A DNA stretch of 64,000 bases. Source: Candidatus Dormiibacterota bacterium (GTDB taxonomy: Bacteria; Chloroflexota; Dormibacteria; Aeolococcales; Aeolococcaceae). The notes beneath the pieces are model-generated. The model was not told where the DNA came from, did not search any database, and saw nothing but the letters and a program-made list of their open reading frames with translations. Position 1 is the first letter of the stretch; every line of letters begins with the position of its first letter. The stretch spans positions 124,001 to 188,000 of the forward strand of contig PMOL01000008.1 in the NCBI GenBank assembly GCA_003162415.1. The letters are read 5' to 3'. Positions 36,161 through 44,551 of the stretch are shown one piece after another. The position numbers were made by a program, and so were the translations under genes.

Positions 36161-37797
36161 CCCTCGCCGTTCACCGCGAGACCCACCGCGCCGCGCTCGG
36201 GAGTCATCGCCGGCGGCGGTGGTGGCGGCGGCACGGACGCGGGGTCGACTGACTTCTGACTCGATGGTTCGTACTCGTAGTAGTAGTAGCTGTGCATGCT
36301 GCGCTGGGTGGCCTTGTTGAGCACGACACCGAGCACCTTGGCGCCAACCTTGTGCACTGACTCAATGACGGCGCGTACCTGGTCAGCATTGGTCTTTCCC
36401 GACTCGACCACAATGATCACGCCGCTCGCGTGCGCACTGATGCTGAGCGCGTCGGTGACCGCTTGTACCGGCGGCGTGTCGATGACCACCACGTCGCGCT
36501 GGAACTCGAGTCCCCGGACCAACGCCTCGATGCGCGGCGAGGCCAGCAGCTCCGAGGGATTCGGTGGCTGCACACCGCTCGTCACCAGGGAGAGGCGCCG
36601 GTACGGGGTTGCAAAGGACTTGTCGAGCAGGGGCGGCGCACCCCGGGTTGTCGGGGCGACGAGCATGTCCGACATACCGGGGGCCATGGGCCGTCCGAAC
36701 ACGCGATGCTGTGCGGGGCGGTGCATGTCCGCGTCGAGGAGGACTACCGATTTCTCGGTTGCCGCTAGGGCGATGGCGAGGTTGGTCGCGGTACGCGTCT
36801 TGCCCTCGCCAGCCCGCGAGGATGTGATCACGATGCTGCGCAGCGGCCGGTCCAACTCGGCGAAGAGGAGGTTGGTGCGCAGGCGGCTGTAGGCCTCGTT
36901 GGCGCTCCGCTCGCGCCGCTTACTCGCCGCGGATCGCTTATCGGGATCGAAGCGCGGCACGATCGCAAGGCACGTGACGCCGAGGAGTTCTCGGACATCC
37001 TGCTCGGTGTGGAGGCCCTGATCGAAGTATTCAAAGGCCGCGGCTACGCCCAGACCGACCAGCAGGCCGGCGAACAAGGCGAGGAGCACGTCGAGGAGCA
37101 CCTTTGGCGAGACTGGGGTCACCGGGATCAAAGCGGGTGCCTGTACCGACACGGTCACCAGGTTCTGCGCTTGGTTTGCCTGGAAGGCGCTGTAGTTGGC
37201 GGTCAGCTGGCTGAGCAGGTTTGAGGTGGCCTGGATCTCAGCGGTTATGCCGCTGGTATCAGCGCCCCTTCGATTGACATTTCCAAACTGTGCGACCTCG
37301 GTTGTCAAGGTGCTGCGGGCATTCGTGATCCCCAGCAGGAGCGCTGCTCCCTCCTGGCTGATCTGGTTCTGGTTCTGGTTCTTCACCTTCGTTGCGTAGT
37401 CGCTGGTGAGGGTGTTGTCGATCCGTTCTGCCTGGTGAGGGCTGGGTTCCTGGACGGCAACGTCGACCAGCTCGGTGCTGGTCTCGGGGGTCGCCGTCAC
37501 CTGCTTGGCCAGCTGCTCGGTGGTGACGCCGAGGTGGAGTTGATTGATGACCTGCTGCAGCATCGGCGGCTCGGTCATCAGGGCCGCGGCGGTGGCAGTA
37601 GCCTCGTCAGGGGTCAGCGGCGCGGCCGAATTGTTGCCCGACTGCGGACCGGCGGTCACCAGGACGGTAGCGTCCGCCTGATAGATAGGGGTCGCGTGCC
37701 GAGCCACGGCGAAGCCGACGATTCCGGCCACAACGGTGATGAGCACCACCGGGATGGCCCAGCGCCGGGCGAGCTTGCGGAGCTGCTGCGGTTGCAT
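36103..37797 (-). CDS. Polysaccharide co-polymerase/tyrosine autokinase (Wzz + BY-kinase)
   Basis: 564 aa. N-terminal membrane helix (13-31), a periplasm-type Wzz domain with coiled-coil segments, a second helix (~233-254) and a cytoplasmic BY-kinase: Walker A SSRAGEGKT (326-334), Walker A' VVLLDAD (351-357), Walker B VVVIDTP (436-442), and a Tyr cluster YYYYEY (504-509). A Pro run and an acidic/basic tail follow. In known systems such proteins regulate chain length and export through cycles of autophosphorylation. A partner low-molecular-weight phosphatase is not in the window; the DSP-like phosphatases at 42-45 kb are possible partners. Confidence 0.92.
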   Translation of the reverse strand: MQPQQLRKLARRWAIPVVLITVVAGIVGFAVARHATPIYQADATVLVTAGPQSGNNSAAPLTPDEATATAAALMTEPPMLQQVINQLHLGVTTEQLAKQVTATPETSTELVDVAVQEPSPHQAERIDNTLTSDYATKVKNQNQNQISQEGAALLLGITNARSTLTTEVAQFGNVNRRGADTSGITAEIQATSNLLSQLTANYSAFQANQAQNLVTVSVQAPALIPVTPVSPKVLLDVLLALFAGLLVGLGVAAAFEYFDQGLHTEQDVRELLGVTCLAIVPRFDPDKRSAASKRRERSANEAYSRLRTNLLFAELDRPLRSIVITSSRAGEGKTRTATNLAIALAATEKSVVLLDADMHRPAQHRVFGRPMAPGMSDMLVAPTTRGAPPLLDKSFATPYRRLSLVTSGVQPPNPSELLASPRIEALVRGLEFQRDVVVIDTPPVQAVTDALSISAHASGVIIVVESGKTNADQVRAVIESVHKVGAKVLGVVLNKATQRSMHSYYYYEYEPSSQKSVDPASVPPPPPPPAMTPERGAVGLAVNGEGQWPAKSEKDLSIERSEIQ

Positions 37798-37892
37798 CAG
37801 TGAATCGGCATCCTCACGGGCAGCGTCTCTGGTGGGCGCAAAGGCGCGCTCTCGTTGGGATTGTACGTTTGCCTAGGCTACCATGCCGGTTG

Positions 37893-38501
37893 ATGAGCGA
37901 CCCAGAGAATCGACGGCGCCGGCGAGCGAAGCCGAGACGCCGGATGACCCCTCCCCGGGTGCGCATCCTCGGCGTCATGGCGGCGGCGCTGCTGGTTGGT
38001 GCAGTTGCGCTCGTCTTCGCGCTGCAGCCTGCTCCATCTGAGCCCGCCTACGTCCCCTCGCCACCGCTGGAACTCCCGGCATCCGGTGTCCCCGCCGCTA
38101 CCCCCCTGTCGGCTGGTGTGTCCGCGACCGTTCGCATCATCGCGCCCGCTGGCCAGATCAACATCGGCGTGGTCCCTGGGGATGGCATTCACGTGCCCCT
38201 CAACCTCGCCGCGCACTACCCCGGGACCGCCCAGCCCGGCGAATCTGGCAACGCCGTTTACTATGCCCACGACCAGCGGGGGATGTTTCTGGGTCTACAT
38301 CGGTTGCATCTGGGCGACGAGGTGCGCGTGATTCTCAAGAACGGCTCGCAACTGGCGTTCCGGGTGGTCGCTCTCAAAGTGGTGAGCTTCAATGACTGGG
38401 CGGTACTGGCGCCGACAGCCTTCCCGGAACTGACCCTCCTGACCTGCGTCTCCTACACCGCCTATGAGCCACGCTACATCGTCATTGCCACGGAAACGTA
38501 G
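37893..38501 (+). CDS. Sortase (class D/E-like)
   Basis: 202 aa from ATG at 37893. Basic N terminus, one membrane helix (~25-44), a Pro/Ser spacer, then the sortase barrel. His126 in YYAHDQRG, Cys185 in LLTCVSY and Arg194 in YEPRYIVIA form the catalytic set. The short distance between Cys and Arg and the HDQRGMFLGLHRLHLGD block fit the class D/E groups. It would cleave a C-terminal sorting motif and attach proteins to the wall. The next gene encodes an LPFTG protein, and the DUF11 protein at 22918-26106 has PPNTG. Confidence 0.88.
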   Translation: MSDPENRRRRRAKPRRRMTPPRVRILGVMAAALLVGAVALVFALQPAPSEPAYVPSPPLELPASGVPAATPLSAGVSATVRIIAPAGQINIGVVPGDGIHVPLNLAAHYPGTAQPGESGNAVYYAHDQRGMFLGLHRLHLGDEVRVILKNGSQLAFRVVALKVVSFNDWAVLAPTAFPELTLLTCVSYTAYEPRYIVIATET

Positions 38502-38567
38502 CTTCCGGGACGCACGGATGTGCTACGGTGCCCTGGTCACCTCAAAAGGGGGGGTGGAGGATCCTGT

Positions 38568-39104
38568 GTGATCATGAAACTAGGCCCTGGCCCCATCGGG
38601 CGGCTGGCACTGAGCGTCAGCATCGCCGCCGCGGCTACGTTGGCCGTCGGAACCACGCTGGTTATGGCGTACCCGGGGCCCGCCGCGACTGCAACCCTCG
38701 TCTCGGGGTGCTCGACGATCGCCGCGGGCAAATCCTGCGCGTACGAATTCCTCTTCGTGAATGCGAGCGGACAGCCAGTGACTGGCGCTGTTGTCGCGTT
38801 TGGCGTGGCTGGGGCGAGCACGTGTTCGGCCAGTCCGACGACCGGCAGCACGAACTCCAGCGGTGACGTGACAACCACAGTGTCGTGCGGGACCACGAGG
38901 TGTGGCACCTTTACGGTGACTGCGACTAGCGGCCCCGCGACAGCCTCGGCCAAGGTCACCGTGCCCTGCACGGGCGGCACGCTGCCCTTCACCGGCGCGA
39001 TCCCACCAGCCCCACCGCCCTGGCTCTGGGGCTTGGTTGGCGCGGCCGTGCTGGTGCTAGCGGGCGGCGGGTTATCACTGAGGCGCCTTCGCGGCCTAAA
39101 CTGA
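38568..39104 (+). CDS. LPFTG wall-anchored protein, sortase substrate
   Basis: 178 aa from GTG at 38568, which has GGAGG seven bases upstream; ATG at 38574 is two codons later. Signal peptide at ~1-35, then one Ig-like domain of ~90 residues with six cysteines (SGCSTIAAGKSCAYEFLFV), and the sorting signal LPFTGAIPPA followed by a hydrophobic helix and LRRLRG. Placement directly after the sortase gene makes it a likely dedicated substrate. A fragment of a close relative (LPNTSTIPPA) lies at 44380-44551. Confidence 0.85.
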   Translation: MIMKLGPGPIGRLALSVSIAAAATLAVGTTLVMAYPGPAATATLVSGCSTIAAGKSCAYEFLFVNASGQPVTGAVVAFGVAGASTCSASPTTGSTNSSGDVTTTVSCGTTRCGTFTVTATSGPATASAKVTVPCTGGTLPFTGAIPPAPPPWLWGLVGAAVLVLAGGGLSLRRLRGLN

Positions 39105-39126
39105 GCCTCGACGAGGGGGCATCGGT

Positions 39127-41121
39127 TTGGTGCGGCTGAGGCCAAGGCAACCGGGCGGCCCCGTGACGGCACGGGAGGGAACGCAGATCAGACAGACCGA
39201 CACTACAGCGGTGCGGTCGTCTCGGCTTGGGTCGCTGCCGAGCCGGGAGCCAGGGTGGGGGGCCGCTCCTCGCCATTTCCTTGACGGGCTGCGCATCCAT
39301 GGCCTCGACTGGTTCGTCGAGGTCATCATCCTCAACACCGCCTTCGCGTTGGCATTCTGGGTGCGGTACGGTGGTCGCATCCCCGCCGAGTACATCGGCG
39401 CCAGAAGCCTGCTGAGCATTGGCATCATCACCGCGACCTACACCGCAAGCGTCATTGCCTTTCGCTCGTACCGCATTGTCTGGCGGTTCGCGTCCGTTCG
39501 GGACATGGCCCAGCTCGCACTGACGGTGGCGACGTCGGTGCTGCTGATCGCCATCCTCGAGCTGGGGCCGTTGCGGGACGATCGCCCGATCCCACTGTCG
39601 GCGCTGGCTATCGGCGGGGCCCTCGGCTACCTGGCCATCGGTCAACTTATGGGGCTCTCGCGCCTGCAGACCGCGCTGCCGCACAGAAGGTGGGGCGAGC
39701 CGCTGGTCATCATCGGCGCAGGCTCGGCTGGCGTGGCCTTGGTCCGACAGTTACAGGCGGAGCGTGGGCGGTACCGCCCAGTTGCTTTCCTAGATGACGA
39801 TCGCCGCAAAATCGGTCGCGACGTCGCTGGCATTCGGGTGCTCGGCTCACGCGATGACATCGCCGCGGCGTTGAAGCAGTCGGCAGCCCAGAATCTAGCG
39901 ATCGCGGTTCCCTCGCTGCCGCCCGACCAGATCCGCGCCCTGAGCCGGATGGGCGGCCTCGCCGGAGCGCGCGTACTCGTCGTGCCCTCCATGCATCAGC
40001 TGCTCACGGACAGCGCCGGGCGGCTCACGCTTCGCGACGTGGCCATGGAAGACCTCATGGACCGTACGGAAGTTGCAGTCGACATGGACGCCCTGCGCGC
40101 CGGCTTCCAGGGGAAGCGGATCTTGGTGACTGGCGCGGCCGGGTCCATCGGCAGCGAACTCGTGCGCCAGATCCGTTCGCTCGACCCCGCTTCGATCACG
40201 ATGTTCGACAACAACGAGAGTGGGCTCACCGACGTTCGAGACGCGTTGGGGGCGGTTGGAGCCACACTCCATCTACGACTCGGAACGGTGCAGGACGAGG
40301 TGGGTATTCGCCGTGTCTTCGACGAGATACATCCTCAGGTCGTTATTCACGCTGCTGCCCTCAAGCACGTTGACCTGCTCGAGAGCCAGCCACACGAAGC
40401 GGTGCGGGTCAATGTGCTCGGCACCTGGATTTGCGCGAATGCGGCTGAGCAAGCGGCTGTCGAGACGTTCGTGCTCATCTCATCCGACAAGGCCGTGGAT
40501 CCCGTTGGCGTCTTGGGCGCGTCGAAACGACTCGGCGAGCTGATGATGGCCAGCCTCCGGGACTCGAAGACCCTGTTCACGGCCGTGCGCTTCGGTAACG
40601 TCATCGGCAGCCGGGGAAGCGTGCTTCCCCGCTTCGAGCAGCAGATCAAGCGCGGCGGCCCATTGACAGTCACCCACGCTGACGTCCACCGCTACTTTAT
40701 GTCCGTAGACGAGGCCGTGCGCCTCGTTCTTCAGAGCGCGGTGATAGCGCGGCGCGGCTGCATCTATGTACTCGACATGGGAGAGGATGTGCCCATCGTC
40801 AATGTAGCCACGCGCCTGGCGCAGCTGCATGGTCTGCGCGTACCGGAGGACATCGAGATCGTATTCACCGGGATGCGGGCAGGTGAGCGGATGCGAGAGG
40901 CGCTCGTGAGCACAACCGAATTACCGGCCACCACGGTGCATCCCAAGGTGAGCGAGATCGCGCGTGCGGGCAATTACGACCGCGAGGATATCGCGTCGCT
41001 GGTGGCGCTTCTTCAGTCACTCGCCGATGAGGGTGAGCACGAGGTCGTGCGGCGCCGGCTGATCGAATCCGCCTGCTCGCACGCGCGCCCGGTGAAACCG
41101 GCGGTGACGTCAGCGCGATAG
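39127..41121 (+). CDS. FlaA1/CapD-type membrane nucleotide-sugar dehydratase/epimerase
   Basis: 664 aa; TTG at 39127 or GTG at 39130, preceded by GAGGGGGC. Four membrane helices (~55-175), a Rossmann domain (VIIGAGSAGVALVRQL), and a C-terminal SDR domain (VTGAAGSIGSELVRQI, HAAALKHVDLLE, SSDKAVDPVG, VLGASKR, VRFGNVIGSRGSV, RYFMSVDEAVRLV, FTGMRAGERM). At the Tyr/Met position of the triad it has Leu, unlike the paralogue at 30463-33000. Family members convert UDP-GlcNAc to 4-keto-6-deoxy products for polysaccharide initiation sugars. Confidence 0.87.
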   Translation: MVRLRPRQPGGPVTAREGTQIRQTDTTAVRSSRLGSLPSREPGWGAAPRHFLDGLRIHGLDWFVEVIILNTAFALAFWVRYGGRIPAEYIGARSLLSIGIITATYTASVIAFRSYRIVWRFASVRDMAQLALTVATSVLLIAILELGPLRDDRPIPLSALAIGGALGYLAIGQLMGLSRLQTALPHRRWGEPLVIIGAGSAGVALVRQLQAERGRYRPVAFLDDDRRKIGRDVAGIRVLGSRDDIAAALKQSAAQNLAIAVPSLPPDQIRALSRMGGLAGARVLVVPSMHQLLTDSAGRLTLRDVAMEDLMDRTEVAVDMDALRAGFQGKRILVTGAAGSIGSELVRQIRSLDPASITMFDNNESGLTDVRDALGAVGATLHLRLGTVQDEVGIRRVFDEIHPQVVIHAAALKHVDLLESQPHEAVRVNVLGTWICANAAEQAAVETFVLISSDKAVDPVGVLGASKRLGELMMASLRDSKTLFTAVRFGNVIGSRGSVLPRFEQQIKRGGPLTVTHADVHRYFMSVDEAVRLVLQSAVIARRGCIYVLDMGEDVPIVNVATRLAQLHGLRVPEDIEIVFTGMRAGERMREALVSTTELPATTVHPKVSEIARAGNYDREDIASLVALLQSLADEGEHEVVRRRLIESACSHARPVKPAVTSAR

Positions 41122-41242
41122 ATAGCCTTCGCCGGTCCGTGCACAAGCTCCTTCGGGTCAAAGACTGGTGTGTCAGTTCTTCACGCCGGAGCCCGCCGCG
41201 GCGCCACGTGGGCTACTGTGTTCCGAGCGGTCAGGGAGGTAT

Positions 41243-41356
41243 ATGAGCATCGTTGCTCCCGCTCACTCGCGAAACCGGCTTCATCTCGGAGGAGTGGACT
41301 GGCCCGGAGTCCGATTCATCGAAGGACTCGGCTACCTCGCGCTCCTCGACCAGTAG
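41243..41356 (+). CDS. Possible small protein (37 aa)
   Basis: ATG at 41243 with AGGGAGG three bases before the spacing ends, which is close but usable. The product contains RNRLHLGGVDWPGVRFIEGL. It may be a real small gene or the tail of a lost gene in this decayed stretch. No family recognised. Confidence 0.25.
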   Translation: MSIVAPAHSRNRLHLGGVDWPGVRFIEGLGYLALLDQ

Positions 41357-41411
41357 AACACGCGCGCGCGTAGTGATGACCGACTCGCGTGGTATCCGAG
41401 AGGAGGCGGAC

Positions 41412-42092
41412 TCATGGTAATGCTCTGGGATCTGGTTGAGAGCGCGCCTTGTCCTGTATCGGCGCTCCGCTCGTCAACATCCGCGGGCCGGCGCAGCGTG
41501 CAACGCCGTCTTCCTGTGCAAGCTCGCCGAACGCCCGGTCGGCCCCTTCCTGCCAGCGCGGCTGGAGACGTAACACTGAACCGATCATAACGTTGCCAAC
41601 AAAGTGGATCCGTTCCGGGCTGGCACACTCGCACCTGAGGTTCGCGTTTGCGCTTTCGGAGTGCGTGAGGCTCAGGTCGCTAAGACGGTCCACCGCGGCT
41701 CGGTTGACCCCCTCTGGCACCGAATGAGCCGCCCGAAAGCTGGCCGTCTTCGACGTGAGCAATGGGTGGCACCAGTCACGGCAGCTACGACTGAAGCTGC
41801 GAGCGGGGAGTGGACATCGCCAAATGTGAAGATGGTGCGTCGTCGTCGCCGCTTCGAGATGAGGGCCTCGAGCGCTGTCATCACCGCCTGTCGTTACGGC
41901 ACGCGAGCCAGACCTACTCCAAGGTTCATGGCCACTCCGATGCGGAGATCCCGGAAGAAAACGTCGGACATCGCCGGCTCGTAGTGCTGACCGGTGTGCA
42001 CGGGCTCGCGTGCGAAGCACCCACGCTGTTCCATCGCATGGACTGTCGAGGCAACCCTGATCAGATTCGGGGCGCACGCCGACGACGAGCAT
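41412..42092 (-). pseudogene. Frameshifted, truncated UDP-GlcNAc 2-epimerase (WecB/WbpI family)
   Basis: Pieces in three frames follow the order of a WecB-type epimerase: MLVVGVRP at the ATG (42090-42092), then VHTGQHYEPAMSDVFFRDL, GDVHSPLAASVVAA, VPEGVNRAAVDRLSDLSLTH and ERIHFVGNVMI. The corresponding intact motifs are MSDVFFRDLGI, GDVNSTLAA, MPEEINR and ERIHFVGNVMID. At least three frameshifts and an internal stop separate them, and the last two-thirds of the C-terminal domain is missing. The intact enzyme would epimerise C2 of UDP-GlcNAc or of its diacetamido uronic acid, a step that suits the cluster at 45-49 kb. Confidence 0.85.
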
Positions 42093-42131
42093 CGTCGGCG
42101 GAAGAGCCCAAGTCATAGCCGGAATGTGTCG

Positions 42132-42626
42132 TCAGGTTGTCGGCGCCTTGACCGCCGGCTGGCGGATGACCATGTCAGCGAACCGGCGCAGCACAGCCAA
42201 TTGTTCCTCGCTCATCGCCGTCACGGCCCGACGCGAGCTGACTACCCGATACGCATCCGCGAGCGACCAGCCCATCTGTATGAGTGCGGCGCATGCAACC
42301 GTCGGCGCCCGCTGAACCCCCGCGCGGCAATGGACATAGACGACCTCGCCCTGAGCGATGAGGCTGGCGACATCAATGCTCACGTCGCGCAACTCGGCGA
42401 TGTCGGGGGCCTCGTATTCCTCCAGGGGATAGCTGTGAGTGAAGACGTCCTCTGGCCAAAGGGTGGCGGCCACCGCGTCTCCGCGGCCCCGGAGGTCGAC
42501 GGCGTGTGTCACTCCCGCGCGTGCAAGCCTCCGGGCCGCGCGCCGACTGGGAGCAGCCCCCATTCGTAGGCCTGGGATGACCTCGACGGCATCCACGCCG
42601 CAGAAGTTTCGACCCCACCAACTCAT
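42132..42626 (-). CDS. Dual-specificity-type protein phosphatase 1
   Basis: 164 aa from ATG at 42624-42626, chosen because it overlaps the stop of a short upstream ORF (ATGA) and matches the start of its paralogue. The active site is VYVHCRAGVQRAP, that is HCX5R, followed by Ala where Ser/Thr is usual. VEVIPGLRMGAAPSRRAAR and YPLEEYEAPD are shared with the paralogue at 44551-45048, which lies in opposite orientation across a scar region. It may dephosphorylate the BY-kinase Tyr cluster or act on sugar phosphates; neither is shown. Confidence 0.8.
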   Translation of the reverse strand: MSWWGRNFCGVDAVEVIPGLRMGAAPSRRAARRLARAGVTHAVDLRGRGDAVAATLWPEDVFTHSYPLEEYEAPDIAELRDVSIDVASLIAQGEVVYVHCRAGVQRAPTVACAALIQMGWSLADAYRVVSSRRAVTAMSEEQLAVLRRFADMVIRQPAVKAPTT

Positions 42627-42778
42627 AACAGGACCCGGTTCCGCGTGATCGCGCCATCCATGGGTGGTACATAGTCTGACGGATCTAGTCGGGGGAGGCA
42701 CGACTCGCATTGAGAGGCCGCGTTCGCCGCGAGGTCGAGTAGCCGCCCGCGTGAAGCCTGAGTAACGTTAGCGTTCAT
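42623..42778 (-). CDS. Short ORF upstream of and coupled to phosphatase 1 (51 aa)
   Basis: ATG at 42776-42778, about eight bases after a GGGGAAA stretch. Product begins MNANVTQASRGRLLDLAANA and has a CESC pair. Its TGA overlaps the ATG of the phosphatase, implying translational coupling. It might be a small regulator or the tail of a lost gene. Confidence 0.4.
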   Translation of the reverse strand: MNANVTQASRGRLLDLAANAASQCESCLPRLDPSDYVPPMDGAITRNRVLL

Positions 42779-43014
42779 GAAGGTTTCCCCTGCGGGAAAA
42801 CGTGCGAGCTTCAGACGCGCCGAGTAGGTGTCCACCCTGATTGAACTGTTAGCCGCGTCTGGTGGGATTCGGCAGGACAGGATGCGGGCCGGCCGCGGCG
42901 TGCCAGACACCCGCATCGTCAGCGGTGTATGGCTGCATCCCAGGCGAGCCCTGCTTGGGGGGCCCCACCGACAAGCTCGGCTAGCAGGTGTGGGGCAAGC
43001 CATTCACGCTAACA

Positions 43015-43785
43015 AGCGACCCGCGCGAACTGGCCGGCCCGCTACCGCGGCTCGCTCGAGCTGGATGCCCGCAGCAGCCATCGCTGTGTCGCCGAGGCCT
43101 TGTGGTGCCGTAGTTGTCGAGCACGAGGTGGACGTCAAAGGTCGGGTGGCCGTTCGCCGTCGATGCGATCGAGGGACTGGCGGAACTAGGGAGCGGTAAC
43201 GTCGATGGGTTTCGCCGATCACCTTGCCCCTGGCGACGTCCAGGATCGCGAACAGCGAGGGTGCCATGTCGACGGTAACCGCGGGTGCCCCGCTGTGCCT
43301 GCCCAGGACGCATCGGCAACACCGGCCGGGTGCGGTCGAGGGTTTGGATCTGGCTGTTCGCGTCAGCGCACAGCACCAGGGCTCGATCAGGCGAATTGAG
43401 ATAGGACCCACGATGTCACGGACCTTCTCAACCAGCTGCGGATCGTTGGAGAGCTTAACCGCTCGCTGCGATGCGGCTGCCGCCCGAACGCTCGCCAGAT
43501 CCGGTTCACCGTCCGCCGACTGATCCCGCTCGCCGCTGCCATCGATCGTGCTCAGTGCGGCGCCGCGGGGTGGACTCAAGGGTCTTCGCGACAATCGCTC
43601 CGACCTGCTTTTCAGTGATCCGCCGTGGCACACCCCAGCGCGGTTCATCGAGCAGGCCGGCGGGTCCTTTGGAGACAAACCGGGACCGTCCTTTCCCACC
43701 GTGGCATTGGTGATTTGCAGCTCTCGAGCCACCTCCGCTAGGGGCGCTCCGGCGAGGCGCTGGCGGCGTATATGTCGAGCACGGC
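43015..43785 (-). pseudogene. Broken IS630-family transposase
   Basis: In separate frames, read leftward: LAEVARELQITNATVGK (helix-turn-helix), GLLDEPRWGVPRRITEKQV with KTLEST, KLSNDPQLVEKVRDIVG, QTLDRTRPVLPMRPGQ, LFAILDVARGKVIGETHRR and DVHLVLDNYGT. These are the ordered motifs of IS630-type DDE transposases. Several frameshifts and the loss of the ~80-residue C terminus (no SWLNxVE motif) show that it is dead. Terminal repeats were not found. It adjoins the relaxase fragment near 43780. Confidence 0.85.
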
Positions 43786-44380
43786 CGGGTCGTCCTCGGT
43801 CCATCCGGCGACAGCGTGCGCGCCCGCCTGGTCGCGGACTGGTGGGCGGCCGAGCAGGTGGGCAGCGGCGACAACATCATGGTGGCGGTGCGCCGCGCCG
43901 ACGTGGGCGAGCACAACGACCGGGCCCGCGCTCTGCGCGTCGTGGCCGGCGACGTGACCGGCCCGACGCTGGCCCTGTCCACCGGAGAGCTTGCTGTCGG
44001 CGACCGGGTGGTGACCACGCGCAACCGCCGCTCCCTCGGCGTGGTCAACGGCTCACGAGGCGTTGTGGTGGCCGTCGACGAGCGCCAGCGGTCGATGAGG
44101 GTGCACCTAGACGGCCGACGACGGGACGAGCCCGGACACCTGACCGTGTTGTCAGCGGAGTATCTCGAGGCCGGTCACCTGTCCCACGGGTACGCCATCA
44201 CTGGCCACAAGGCCCAGGGAATGACCGCCGACCGCGCCTTCGTACTGGGTGACGAGGCGATCTACCGGGAGTGGGGCTACGTGGCCCTCTCGCGGGGACG
44301 CGCCGAGAATCAACTCTACGTCGTCGCCGCCGAGCTGAACCAGACCGACGATACCGAGCATGGGCGTATGGCCGCCAGCC
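43774..44380 (+). pseudogene. 3' fragment of a TraA/MobF-type relaxase-helicase
   Basis: The frame reads GRVVLGPSGDSVRARLVADWW, NIMVAVRRADV, ELAVGDRVVTTRNRR, LGVVNGSRG and then GYAITGHKAQGMT...DRAFVLGDEAIYREWGYVALSRGR. This is the C-terminal helicase half of actinobacterial TraA-like conjugative relaxases (motifs V-VI). The N-terminal relaxase and first helicase half are missing, with the break next to the IS630 remnant. Downstream it fuses in frame into unrelated sequence. It shows that a conjugative element once touched this locus. Confidence 0.8.
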
Positions 44381-44551
44381 CGCTGCGAGCGCGCAGACCA
44401 CGATCAACGTGCCCTGCGGCACCGGTACGCTGCCGAACACGAGCACCATCCCCCCAGCAATCCGACATGGCTAGCCGGGCTCGTTGCGCTGGCACTCCTG
44501 ATTGTCGTCGGGTGTGGCTTGGCTCTCAGGCGGATGCGTCTCACCAGCTGA
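44380..44551 (+). pseudogene. 3' fragment of an LPXTG wall protein gene
   Basis: One frame gives TTINVPCGTGTLPNTSTIPPA, and the next frame continues WLAGLVALALLIVVGCGLALRRMRL to a TGA at 44549-44551. It matches the end of the LPFTG protein at 38568-39104 (VTVPCTGGTLPFTGAIPPA, then hydrophobic helix and LRRLRG) with one frameshift. Its stop overlaps the phosphatase ATG (TGATG), so the original gene was probably coupled to the phosphatase. Confidence 0.75.

Noticed and set aside
42981-43804. Intact leftward 266-aa gene
   Set aside because: It is pieced from IS630 transposase segments whose true frame changes several times, so it is a pseudogene.
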